Assembly: GCA_049515555.1 (NCBI GenBank)
Contig: JBEKTY010000082.1
Span: 1-35,200 of the forward strand
Length of the DNA stretch: 35,200 nt
Direction of reading: 5' to 3'
Source of the DNA: JBEKTY01 sp049515555
GTDB taxonomy: Bacteria > Planctomycetota > Planctomycetia > Pirellulales > Thermoguttaceae
Shown here: positions 1-8,446 of the stretch, in pieces
Layout of the letters: the number at the start of each line of letters is the position of its first letter
How positions within the stretch are numbered: position 1 is the first letter of the stretch
The notes under the pieces: generated by a model
What the model was told of the DNA's origin: nothing
The model's database searches: none
The model's input: only the letters and a program-made list of their open reading frames with translations
Translations under genes and position numbers: made by a program

Positions 1-293
1 ACACCGCACTGCTGTGGATTCATGGTGCGACCGACGCTCTGCAAGGCGCGAGGCCATATTTCCAAGGAAAGCGTCGAATCCCGGCACCAGTTCTGCTTCG
101 TCGCCATGCGGGGACAACGGACCTTGTAGTGTTGTCCGAGGAAATCCTTGGTCTTTCTAAGATGAACTGGAACTCGGCAGACCTTTATTCGCACCTTCCC
201 GCAACCGTCGATTCGTCCAAGCAAATTGCACAGCTTGGTAAACTGTTGAATCGCTTTGGCCCACTGTCATACGACTATCGCCTGTTCATCTAG
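1..293 (+). CDS. Prokaryotic Argonaute, C-terminal end of PIWI domain (5' truncated by window)
   Basis: Reading from base 3 gives 96 residues before a TAG at 291-293. I recognise the C-terminal end of a PIWI domain. It has the run RPYFQGKRRIPAPVLLRRHAG, the hallmark LSKMNWNSADLY, a following LPAT, and a C-terminus YDYRLFI. In Argonautes the K-M/L-N/D-W-N segment lies close to the last catalytic or structural position of the PIWI fold, and the hydrophobic C-terminal residue tucks into the guide 5'-end pocket of MID/PIWI. The overall form (QGKR-P-PLL-RR, a short tail ending in a hydrophobic residue) most resembles short or PIWI-only pAgos, but a long pAgo cannot be excluded because the N-terminus lies outside the window. 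The gene is 21 bp upstream of, and in line with, the helicase gene, which suggests one transcript. Its GC is visibly lower than that of the helicase. Family assignment rests on motif recall, not a search. Confidence 0.8.
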   Translation, partial: TALLWIHGATDALQGARPYFQGKRRIPAPVLLRRHAGTTDLVVLSEEILGLSKMNWNSADLYSHLPATVDSSKQIAQLGKLLNRFGPLSYDYRLFI

Positions 294-314
294 GCATCCA
301 GTTGGAAAACCGAC

Positions 315-3300
315 ATGAGTCTTCACCCCATCAAAGCCCTCGATCACGTCATTGAAGAATACGCCGACTACCTACGCACGGAGTTCCGGGCCAAGGACCC
401 GAAGCTGCGGGCGGCGTTAGAGTCCGAACTCGACGCCCGTGGTTTCCTGGCCCAGGAGCCGTTCTACCAGGCCCACCGACCCTTCAAGAGCGGTGCGGCA
501 TGGCGGCAGTTGCCATTGGATGCCAAGCTGGCGCAGGTGATGGAGAACCGCTCCAAGAGCAAGACGGCCTATCTGCACCAGGCCGAGGCCATCGCCGAGT
601 TGCTCTCCCCAGGGGCGCGGCCCGTCGTCGTGACTACCGGCACGGGCAGCGGCAAGACTGAGGCGTTCCTGTTGCCGGTCATCGAGAACGCATGGCAAGA
701 CGCCACCAAGTTCAGCAAGTCGGGCCTGACGGCCATCCTCGTCTACCCGATGAACGCCTTGGCCAACGACCAGGAGCTGCGCATCAAGCAGTACCTGGAA
801 GAATCCGGCCTGGCAGGCACGATCAGCGTGGAGAAATACGACCGGGGCACGTCCCAGGCTGACCGCGAGCGGCTCCGCAAGAGCCCGCCACACATCCTGC
901 TGACCAACTACATGATGCTGGAGTACCTGCTGGTCCGGCCCGCCGACCGCGAGGCCATCTTCGCCAATCACCGCTGCCGGTTCCTGGTCCTGGACGAAGT
1001 CCACACGTACCGGGGCATCCTCGGCAGCAACATCGCCCTGCTGGTGCGGCGGCTGAAGGTCCATCTGGCGCGTGCCAAGCAAGAATGGAAGGTCGATGTA
1101 TCCGATGAGGACCGACCCCGGCGTTATCCGGCCATGGTGCCCCTGGGCACGTCGGCCACGATCAAGACCGTGGCCGAGGAAGGGCTTTCCTACGAGGAAC
1201 GCATCCACCAGCGGGACCAGGCCGTGCAGGAGTTCTTCGGTACGCTCGTGGGCGTCGAACGGGCCACGATCCGCGTGTTCGGGGAAGAATTGGAAGACAT
1301 CACGATCCCCAGCGAGGCCGCGTATCCGAGGAAGCCCGGCAGCGTGGACATCGACGCGCTAAACGTCTCCAACGTCGAAACCGTCCGGCAGGCGCTCTGC
1401 CGCCTGGCCGGGCTGCCCGGCGAGACACCGCTGGACCAGGCCGTCCGGCGTTACCGGCTGCTGTGGGATCTGAACCGCTGGCTCATCGCCCGCCCCATGT
1501 CCACCAGCCAGATCGTCGCCCAGTTGAAAGCCGACGTCCCCGAGCGGAAGGACGCCACTGAAAAGGAACTCCGCGCCGAGGTCGAGGCGGCCCTTACCAT
1601 CGGTGCCGCGTTGCCCGAGGACACGCCTGGTGGCTTGCGGCTCCGCGCCCATCGGTTCATCCGGGGCGGCTGGCAGTTCCACCGCTGCATCAACCCGGCC
1701 TGCGGTAAGCTGCACCCGATGGGCGAGGAGAAGTGTAGTGCGTGCCACCACGACACGGCACCGCTCTACCTCTGTCGCAACTGTGGGGCGGACTACTTGC
1801 GGCTGGTCGGCGATCCAGAAGCCTTCCTGAAGCCGAGCGCCCGACCGGATGATGGCCCCGAATGGATGATCTACGAGCCTGGGCGTTTCGAGAGCGTGGG
1901 AGTGGATGAAGAGGACGACGAGGACGAAGGCGGCAGTGGGGCAAGCAAGGGTCGCCGTGCACGGCAAGTACCGGAGCAGATCAAAAAACGGCCCCTGCTG
2001 GACGGCTCGCTCGACCCGGAAAATCTCCGCTTCAGCATCAAGCCGGATGACTACGCGCTGCGGGTGACGCTTGTGCCCGCACGGACCCGCTGCCTCTGCT
2101 GCGGCGGCACGGCAGGGAGCCGCAACGTCATCACGCCGGTGAGCCTGGGCACGTCGGCTGCCGTGAAGGTGGTCGGCGAGGGACTTGTCGAGGCCCTGGC
2201 CGAGGCGAACAAGGACCGGCCCGGCCACGACGGCAAGGAGCGGCTGCTGGTCTTCAGCGACAGCCGCCAGGACGCCGCCCACCAGGCCCGCTTCCTGATC
2301 TTCGCCAGCCGCTACGACCGCATGCGCAGCCGGATGGTGAAGATCCTCAACACGGAGCGGGTGCTGACGCTGCAACGGGCGGTGGAGATGCTAAGCGACG
2401 CGGCGGTGCAGAACCGCGACAATCCGCATGTGCCCGACGAGATCCGCTTCATCCCCACGCAGACCCGCGACCGGATTCGGGCCTGGGAAGAGGCACCGCT
2501 CTTGGACGAGATTGCCGTCAACGCGGGCTACCGGGGAACGCTGGTGAACCTGGGGCTGGTCTACGTCAGTTACGACCGGCTCGACGAGTATGTTGGGGCC
2601 TGCGGTGCGGAGCTGGCCGCGAAGATGGGCATCCGGCTGGAGCAGTTCGAGCATGTATGCCGGACGGTGCTCGACGAGATCCGCACCCGTGGCTGCCTGT
2701 CGCGCGAGATGTTGCGCTATCACCCGGCCAACGTGGTCTGCCCCGAGAGCATCCAGCAGGCCGAATGGGAACGTCGCATGAAGCAGCCGCAGGGTTATCC
2801 GGTGACGCCTGGCGGCGAGCCGCTGGCGTTTCAGGATAGTGAACGTGTTCCCTACGGCATCCGCTGCCACAACGCCTGGCGCAAGCCTAAGTCCGGGGGC
2901 CGGGGGCCGAGCCTGGAACGGCTCCTAAAGCAGATGCTAACCAAGTTCGGGGGCCAGGAACCGGACGCGGAGCTGACGGTCGATCTGCTCGCCTTCCTGA
3001 AGAAGGGCAGCTTCCTGGCGTCGGTCGAGCTGGCCGGTGCTCAGGCGAAAACTCGGCTGTTGCAGGTCAATGAGGAAGTGGTGCGGTTGCAGTTGGCCAC
3101 CGAGGACATCCGCATGCACTGCGACGTGTGCGGCGCGGTGCTTTCCGGTGCGAAGCCGGGGATGCCCTGCCCCCGGTGTCACGGCACGTTGATCCGTTGG
3201 CGAGACCAGGAGGTCAACTTCAGCCGGTCGGTCAGGCGGATCAGAAAGCCGGAGACGATCCCGCTCGTGGCCAAGGAGCACACGGCCCAGATCACCACGG

Positions 3301-5624
3301 ACGACCGGCTGGACTACGAGAGCGGATTCAAGGCTCGGCCCGACGATCACGAGGTCAAGGACTGCAAGGTCAACGTCTTGGCCTGCTCGCCGACGTTGGA
3401 AATGGGCATCGACGTGGGGGGCCTGGACGCCGTTGTCATGCGGAACATCCCACCACGGCCCGACAACTACGCTCAGCGTGGTGGGCGCGCCGGGCGGCGC
3501 TCGCGGGTCGGCCTGGTGCTCGGTTACGCCCGCAGTACGCCCCACGATCAGTATTTCTACGACAAGCCCCGCGAGATGATTGCTGGCGAAGTCCCCGCCC
3601 CGGCACTATCACTGGGCAACCGCGATGTCTTGGTCCGGCACCTCTACGCCATTGCCTTCGGGGCTGCCGAGCCGGGGCTGGCCGGTAGGATGGTGGAATA
3701 CGTCAAACCCAGCGGCGAGATCAACCAGGAAGCCGTCGATGCCCTGATCGCCGCCGTCAAGGCCCAGGCCGGGCATGCCCTGGCGGTTGCACGTCAGGCG
3801 TGGGGCGACGACGTGCTGGCGAAGGCCGGGCTGGACGAGGCGAAGCTCATGGCTCTGCTGGAGAAGCTGCCGGAGCGGATTCAGTACGTCGTGAACTGCA
3901 CGGCCCGGCAGGTGCTGGAACTGCGGCAGCCGGTGGTTTCGTTCGCCGAGGGGCTTCAGAAGGGCTTTGCGGCGGTGCGGGCCGGGACGCTCATTAACCG
4001 GCTGCTGGGCATCCCAGCGGATACCCAACCGGGCAGTCGGGACGCCGACGATCGCTCAGCTGGTTATCCGCTGCGGCGGCTGGCCGAGTTCGGCATCCTG
4101 CCCGGCTACGAGTTCCCTTCGCAACCAGCGGCGCTGCGGCTGCTAGGCGACAGGCACGAAGAGGACCCCATCTCCGTTGTGCGGCGGTTCGGCATCGGCC
4201 AGTTCCAGCCGGAGGCCCACGTCTACGCCCGGTCGAAGCGTTGGAAGGTCATCGGCCTGGATATGGCATCGCCCTGGAACCCGCGCAGCGAGGGGCCAAC
4301 ATGGTCCTACCGCGTCTGCAACGTGTGCGAACTGCGATACAACGCCGACGAGCCCAAGTGCCCGCGATGCGGCACGGCCAGTCCGGGGCAGCCGCTGCCA
4401 TCCTACGAGTTTGCGGGCTTTGTGGCCCTGCCCGACGAGACGCCGATCCTCGACGAGGAGGAACGCTACGCCGAGCGGAACCTGGTGCGGACGTATCCCC
4501 AATGGGGCGGCGACGTGGTGGGACGGTGGACGGTTGGTAGCGGCTGGGCGCTGCGCCTGAGCCGCGGCGAAGAGGTACGCTGGGTGAATGAGGGTAGACC
4601 GCCGACTCCCAAGGACTTGGAAGAGGGCCTGGTCTTGCATGGGCGCGCCAAGGGTTACCTGGTTTGCCCATCATGTGGGCGGATGTTGCGCCAGCCGGAG
4701 CCGGAGAAGGCCGCTGGTGGCCGCCGCAACGCCAAGGCCGGGAAGAAGCAGGACGACATCGGCCACACGGAAGGCTGCCCGCGCCGGGGGAGCAACCCCG
4801 TGCCGCTGGCGATCAGCACCGCCGAGCAGATTGAGGTGCTGCGGCTGCTCGTGCCGGTGCCCGCGCACAGCGAGAAGGATCAGTGGACCTCGTGGGGCAT
4901 GTCGCTGGGCTATTCGCTCCTGGCCGGGATACAGCATTTCTTCATGCTGGGTTCGGGCGAGTTGGACTTCGAGTTGGAGGGGCCGTGGCAGACCGGGGAC
5001 GCCGAGGCCCGCTACAGCATGCTCTCGCTGGCCTTCATCGACCCCAGCCTCGGGGGCAGCGGCTACCTGGTCCGCATCGCGGAACAGTTCCACAAGACCG
5101 CCGAGCAGGCCATTGACCATCTAATTCACCCGGAGTGCGAGACGGCCTGTTACCGCTGCCTGAAGTCCTACTACAATCAGCGGTATCACCAGGAACTGAG
5201 ATGGCCACAGGTCATGCCCGCCTTGGAGGGATTGGCCGGGATCACGCCACAGCACCGGCCCCGCGAGACCGGCGACATCGACGATCCGCGTCCCTGGCTG
5301 GAAGCCTATGCCGCTGGTGTCGGCTCGCCGCTGGAGTTGGCGTTCCTGCGGCTGTTCGAGAAGCACGGCTTCCATCCGCAGAAGCAGGTGCCGGTGGCCC
5401 CGAATCCCGGCGAGCCGCCGATTTCCATCGCCGACTTCGCCGTTCCCGAGCGGCGGTTGGCCATCTACATCGACGGTGCGGCCTTCCACGTCGGCCAGCG
5501 CCTGCGGCGGGATCGGTTCATCCGTGACAGGCTGCGCCACGGCAATCCGCCGTGGCGAGTGGAGGAGTTGAGGGCGGTGGATCTTGCGCAGGGAGCGAAT
5601 TTGATCGAAAGGTTACAGCGGTAG
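315..5624 (+). CDS. Large SF2 DEAD/DEAH-type helicase with DUF1998 region and fused C-terminal PD-(D/E)XK (DUF559/Vsr-like) nuclease
   Basis: The protein has 1769 residues. The first RecA lobe shows Walker A TGTGSGKT (about 107-114), motif II DEVH (about 226-229) and motif III GTSAT (about 278). The second lobe shows FSDSRQDAAHQAR (about 646), SPTLEMGID (about 1025) and QRGGRAGRRSR (about 1054-1064). Cys-rich clusters, probably zinc-binding, lie near 456-489, 593, 936-955, 1335-1353 and 1451. An acidic linker lies near 531-541. A DUF1998-like segment contains DPSLGGSGY (about 1575) and CYRCLKSYYN (about 1612). The last 100 residues look like a restriction-type fold: ELAFLRLF (about 1673), IADFAVP (about 1705) and IYIDGAAFH (about 1717). 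Large DUF1998 helicases occur in Druantia (DruE), and DUF1998 proteins also in DISARM. Expected role: ATP-driven DNA translocation coupled to cleavage. The next gene starts 4 bp downstream. The start ATG follows a weak GGAA. GC is higher than in both neighbours. Confidence 0.88.
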   Translation: MSLHPIKALDHVIEEYADYLRTEFRAKDPKLRAALESELDARGFLAQEPFYQAHRPFKSGAAWRQLPLDAKLAQVMENRSKSKTAYLHQAEAIAELLSPGARPVVVTTGTGSGKTEAFLLPVIENAWQDATKFSKSGLTAILVYPMNALANDQELRIKQYLEESGLAGTISVEKYDRGTSQADRERLRKSPPHILLTNYMMLEYLLVRPADREAIFANHRCRFLVLDEVHTYRGILGSNIALLVRRLKVHLARAKQEWKVDVSDEDRPRRYPAMVPLGTSATIKTVAEEGLSYEERIHQRDQAVQEFFGTLVGVERATIRVFGEELEDITIPSEAAYPRKPGSVDIDALNVSNVETVRQALCRLAGLPGETPLDQAVRRYRLLWDLNRWLIARPMSTSQIVAQLKADVPERKDATEKELRAEVEAALTIGAALPEDTPGGLRLRAHRFIRGGWQFHRCINPACGKLHPMGEEKCSACHHDTAPLYLCRNCGADYLRLVGDPEAFLKPSARPDDGPEWMIYEPGRFESVGVDEEDDEDEGGSGASKGRRARQVPEQIKKRPLLDGSLDPENLRFSIKPDDYALRVTLVPARTRCLCCGGTAGSRNVITPVSLGTSAAVKVVGEGLVEALAEANKDRPGHDGKERLLVFSDSRQDAAHQARFLIFASRYDRMRSRMVKILNTERVLTLQRAVEMLSDAAVQNRDNPHVPDEIRFIPTQTRDRIRAWEEAPLLDEIAVNAGYRGTLVNLGLVYVSYDRLDEYVGACGAELAAKMGIRLEQFEHVCRTVLDEIRTRGCLSREMLRYHPANVVCPESIQQAEWERRMKQPQGYPVTPGGEPLAFQDSERVPYGIRCHNAWRKPKSGGRGPSLERLLKQMLTKFGGQEPDAELTVDLLAFLKKGSFLASVELAGAQAKTRLLQVNEEVVRLQLATEDIRMHCDVCGAVLSGAKPGMPCPRCHGTLIRWRDQEVNFSRSVRRIRKPETIPLVAKEHTAQITTDDRLDYESGFKARPDDHEVKDCKVNVLACSPTLEMGIDVGGLDAVVMRNIPPRPDNYAQRGGRAGRRSRVGLVLGYARSTPHDQYFYDKPREMIAGEVPAPALSLGNRDVLVRHLYAIAFGAAEPGLAGRMVEYVKPSGEINQEAVDALIAAVKAQAGHALAVARQAWGDDVLAKAGLDEAKLMALLEKLPERIQYVVNCTARQVLELRQPVVSFAEGLQKGFAAVRAGTLINRLLGIPADTQPGSRDADDRSAGYPLRRLAEFGILPGYEFPSQPAALRLLGDRHEEDPISVVRRFGIGQFQPEAHVYARSKRWKVIGLDMASPWNPRSEGPTWSYRVCNVCELRYNADEPKCPRCGTASPGQPLPSYEFAGFVALPDETPILDEEERYAERNLVRTYPQWGGDVVGRWTVGSGWALRLSRGEEVRWVNEGRPPTPKDLEEGLVLHGRAKGYLVCPSCGRMLRQPEPEKAAGGRRNAKAGKKQDDIGHTEGCPRRGSNPVPLAISTAEQIEVLRLLVPVPAHSEKDQWTSWGMSLGYSLLAGIQHFFMLGSGELDFELEGPWQTGDAEARYSMLSLAFIDPSLGGSGYLVRIAEQFHKTAEQAIDHLIHPECETACYRCLKSYYNQRYHQELRWPQVMPALEGLAGITPQHRPRETGDIDDPRPWLEAYAAGVGSPLELAFLRLFEKHGFHPQKQVPVAPNPGEPPISIADFAVPERRLAIYIDGAAFHVGQRLRRDRFIRDRLRHGNPPWRVEELRAVDLAQGANLIERLQR

Positions 5625-5628
5625 AACC

Positions 5629-7416
5629 ATGATTATCGAAGAGATTCGACTCTTGTCATTTAAGGGATTTCGCGACTTTAGCGTAAAATTCTCTCAGTTC
5701 ACTTGCTTAGTTGGTCCCAACAACGGCGGCAAGACCAGTGTACTTCAAGCAATTCAGTTAGTTCACGACGTCTTCAGACTGGCATTTGGTAACGGAGAAC
5801 GCCCGAGTTTCGGGAACGTCCAATGGATTGCCAACCCGGAGCAGAGTCTGCGCCGTTTGAGCTTCGGCGACCCAGATACTGTGTGGCTTCACAAGAAGAC
5901 CGCCGAACCTTGCAAGATTGAAGTGAAGCTATCAACTGGAGTTGAGATACGGCTGCACATAAAAGGGCGGAATCAGTACCACCTGAGCCTTCTATTAGAT
6001 GGAAAGCCTATTGATGGCCCATCGCTTGAAACGCAACATCGCGATGTGGTGAACGCGGTATTCGCCATACGACCTGTATACGTGCCTCCGGTAGGAGCGG
6101 TCACGCCTAGTGAAAACTTTCTTCCCCAACCTAATCTTGCTGGCTTACTTAGCGAAGGGCGAGGTTCGGCCTGCTGGCGATCCCAGCTCTACTGGCTTTG
6201 GAATGACGGGGACAGAGACGCTTTCGACGGCATTGTACGCCGGATACAGGAGTACTTACCAGATGCAACGATTCTACCTCCAAGGCTCACCCACGGTAAT
6301 CCTCCCGATGTTTTGATTCAGTTTCAGGAGGAAGGGACCACGTTCGATATAAGCACCAGCGGCGGCGGATTGCGAACATTACTGAACCTCGCGGTTGTCT
6401 TGCAATTCTCAGGATCGAATTGTCTTTTGTTGGACGAGCCCGACGCGCATCTTCATGGTACGCTCCAGAAGGCAGTTGCCAGAATGTTGCTGGACTTCTG
6501 CCAAGAAGAAGACATTCAGGTCATCGTGGCCAGCCATGCGCCTGAAATGATTGCAGAAGTTCCGGTCGCGTTGCAAACGTGGATTGATCGAAAGACGACC
6601 GAGGCAGGCACGACGAATAGCCTTGGTACTTTCCTGGCGGACCTGGGGGCCCTGTCAAAAGCGGACGCTATTCGAGCTTGTGGCGCGGACAAGGTTCTAT
6701 TCCTTGAAGGTGCATTGGACAAGCGGTTGCTCAAGCACCTTTTCAGTCTGTCGGGGGTTCGCAGTCCCTTTGATGATCCCCAAGTGATCGTCGCATCTTT
6801 GCCGAGCGGGAAAGGCGATTCAGTCCATCTCAAGATGTTCCACCGTCTCTTGTTCGAGGCATTTCATCTTGATGTAAAGGTGGCGTGCATTACGGACCGC
6901 GACTTCGAGTTGAAGGAGAAGGATGGTGCCGATAACGATGCGCAGGTCTTGGCCCTGGGCCGGAAGGAAGTCGAGAACTTCTTCCTCGTCCCAGATGTTC
7001 TTCTGTCGGCGGTGAACCATGCCGCCGAGAAGCGTATTGCGAAGACAAGGCAACAGGTACGACGGCCCGTAACCGAGGAAATCATCGGCGCGCTCGAATC
7101 AGTCGTGAGCCAGGCAGCGGTAAAGAACGCTGTCCGTTGGCAGCTTGTACCACAGTTTCGCGAGTCGCTCGATAGGAGCCAGCACCCCTCTTCAAGGGAA
7201 GCAGAGGCCGATGCGTGGTTCGAGACTCGATGGTCAGATGCCAGCTGGCGGATCAAGAACTGTCCGGGCAAGCAAGTCCTGGCTGAGTTTAGAAGATGGT
7301 GCCAAGGCAATTTCGGGTTGACCCTAACGAACACCGAACTGACACGCGCCATCGTTACGTGCCCCCCTGACATTGCCGAAATCGCCAGGAAGTTGAGCGA
7401 ACATTTCTACCAGTGA
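5629..7416 (+). CDS. AAA ATPase with TOPRIM/DUF4435-like C-terminal half (OLD-like nuclease)
   Basis: The protein has 595 residues. The N-terminal half is an SMC/RecF/OLD-type ATPase: a start MIIEEIRLLSFKGFRDF, Walker A GPNNGGKT (29-36), a signature-like STSGGGLRTLLNL (about 242), Walker B LLLDEPDAHLH (about 266) and a switch histidine in VASHAPEM (about 301). The C-terminal half has VLFLEGALDKRLLKHL (about 356, the acidic residue expected at the first TOPRIM strand), ITDRDFE (about 420, the DxD pair) and GRKEVENFFLV (about 443). That trio is what I know from DUF4435/TOPRIM-like halves of OLD-family nucleases such as those in retron Eco8, PARIS-type or Gabija-type defence proteins. Probable action: ATP-gated DNA nicking or cutting, or sensing of DNA ends. 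It follows the helicase after 4 bp with no good Shine-Dalgarno, consistent with translational coupling. Base composition is distinctly more AT-rich than the helicase, so the genes of this row may have different histories. Confidence 0.85.
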   Translation: MIIEEIRLLSFKGFRDFSVKFSQFTCLVGPNNGGKTSVLQAIQLVHDVFRLAFGNGERPSFGNVQWIANPEQSLRRLSFGDPDTVWLHKKTAEPCKIEVKLSTGVEIRLHIKGRNQYHLSLLLDGKPIDGPSLETQHRDVVNAVFAIRPVYVPPVGAVTPSENFLPQPNLAGLLSEGRGSACWRSQLYWLWNDGDRDAFDGIVRRIQEYLPDATILPPRLTHGNPPDVLIQFQEEGTTFDISTSGGGLRTLLNLAVVLQFSGSNCLLLDEPDAHLHGTLQKAVARMLLDFCQEEDIQVIVASHAPEMIAEVPVALQTWIDRKTTEAGTTNSLGTFLADLGALSKADAIRACGADKVLFLEGALDKRLLKHLFSLSGVRSPFDDPQVIVASLPSGKGDSVHLKMFHRLLFEAFHLDVKVACITDRDFELKEKDGADNDAQVLALGRKEVENFFLVPDVLLSAVNHAAEKRIAKTRQQVRRPVTEEIIGALESVVSQAAVKNAVRWQLVPQFRESLDRSQHPSSREAEADAWFETRWSDASWRIKNCPGKQVLAEFRRWCQGNFGLTLTNTELTRAIVTCPPDIAEIARKLSEHFYQ

Positions 7417-7456
7417 AGGCGCGTGCTTAAAGATCGTGCGTCCGTTGAAGAAGGTA

Positions 7457-8066
7457 ATGTCCTGCGAAAATAGCCAACGTGGAGCCCTTCTCGGCCTCGC
7501 CATCGGCGATGCCCTCGGTGCCGCCGTCGAGTTCGCGCCGCCAGGCACCTTCCCCGAGGTGACCGGCTACCGTGCTGGCGGCCCCCACGGCTTGGCCCCC
7601 GGTGAGTTCACCGACGACACCAGCATGGCGCTGGCCCTGGCCGACAGCATCGCCAGCGTCGGCTGGGACCTCAACGACCAGGCCCGCCGCTATCTCGGCT
7701 GGTACGAGAAGGGCTGGTACTCGGTGAACGGTCGCTGCTTCGACATTTGCATGACATGCCGCAGCGCCCTTAGCCGATTCGCTAGGACAGGGGACGCCAA
7801 GACCTCCGGTGATCGTCGGCAACGGCTACGTGGTCAAGAGCCTGGAGGCCGCCTTGTGGGCCTTCCACGACGCCCAGGACTTCCGCGAGGCCGTGCTGCG
7901 GGCCGTGAACCTGGGCGACGACGCCGACACCACCGGGGCCGTCTGCGGCCAGCTTGCCGGGGCGTATTGGGGCGAGTCGGGGATTCCGCAGGATTGGCAA
8001 GATGGGTTGGCCAGGAAGGACATGGTCGAGAAGGCCCTTCAAGGGTTGCTGGGAGGGAGGAAATGA
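7457..8066 (+). pseudogene. ADP-ribosylglycohydrolase (DraG family), internally deleted and frameshifted
   Basis: Two pieces of one ADP-ribosylglycohydrolase lie in different frames. The N-terminal piece (ATG 7457 to about 7795, frame 2) has ALLGLAIGDALGAAVEF and FTDDTSMALALADS. The C-terminal piece (about 7812-8066, frame 3) has GNGYVVKSLEAALWAFH and NLGDDADTTGAVCGQLAGA. These match the two ends of the family, including the acidic metal-ligand motifs TDDT and DDADTTG. The middle of the usual ~300-residue protein (the segment between the GRCFDIC and GNGYVV equivalents, about 100-130 residues) is absent, and the frame changes at the join near 7790-7815. Intact members remove ADP-ribose from proteins or other targets. 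It begins 40 bp after the ATPase gene on the same strand, so it may once have belonged to the same cassette, but it can no longer make a normal enzyme. Confidence 0.8.
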
Positions 8067-8215
8067 CGAAGCCCAAGCCGGATTGGGGCCACGTCGTTCT
8101 TGCGCTTCTTGGCGCAACGCTGGCGGCCTTTGCAGGCGGAGCTGGTTCGTGGTCGGCTTGGCCGCCACGGCCCGCAGCAACGTGTTCTGGGGCCCCTGGC
8201 GGGGTCTGGAAGTGA
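8063..8215 (+). CDS. Possible small membrane peptide, 50 aa, unrecognised
   Basis: A short frame opens with ATG overlapping the stop of the ADP-ribosylglycohydrolase remnant (ATGA). A strong purine-rich GGGAGGGAGGAA lies directly upstream. The product starts MTKPKPDWGHVVLALLGATL, which could form one membrane helix, then becomes Pro/Ala/Gly-rich and stops. A second frame of the same stretch (FVVGLAATARSNVFWGPWRG) looks at least as protein-like, so this may be another frameshifted remnant. Part of it lies inside a 26-bp sequence repeated at 10488-10513. No family recognised. Confidence 0.2.
   Translation: MTKPKPDWGHVVLALLGATLAAFAGGAGSWSAWPPRPAATCSGAPGGVWK
8101..8126 (+). repeat. 26-bp direct repeat, copy 1 (partner 10488-10513)
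   Basis: The two copies match at 25 of 26 positions in the same orientation (core CTTGGCGCAACGCTGGCGG). They flank the ParB-like gene and the HTH-like gene, about 2.4 kb apart. Both can be read as (A/I)LGATLA, so they may be remnants of a duplicated coding fragment and not recombination sites. Confidence 0.6.
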
Positions 8216-8446
8216 TCCAGAAGCCCTTCCCAGGTCGTTGAGAGACAGAGCATGACCGGGTTCATGCTGACGTTGGCGTTGCCCGACGCATTACGGCGTT
8301 GTGATTCACGCCCTCCAAGCCCGGTGGCGGGGGGGGCCTATCGGAAAACGGAACACTCAGCCCCCTCTTGTGACACAGTGTGTGCCCGCCTATGCTGATA
8401 GAAGTGGAAATTTGGTTACTGGGTAAGTCAGGCGGTGGAGACGAGG

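Noticed and set aside
315..5624. Assignment of the helicase as Druantia DruE or DISARM DrmA/DrmB
   Set aside because: Shares the DUF1998-helicase type, but none of the other genes of those systems is visible. The neighbours are an Argonaute and an OLD-like ATPase instead.
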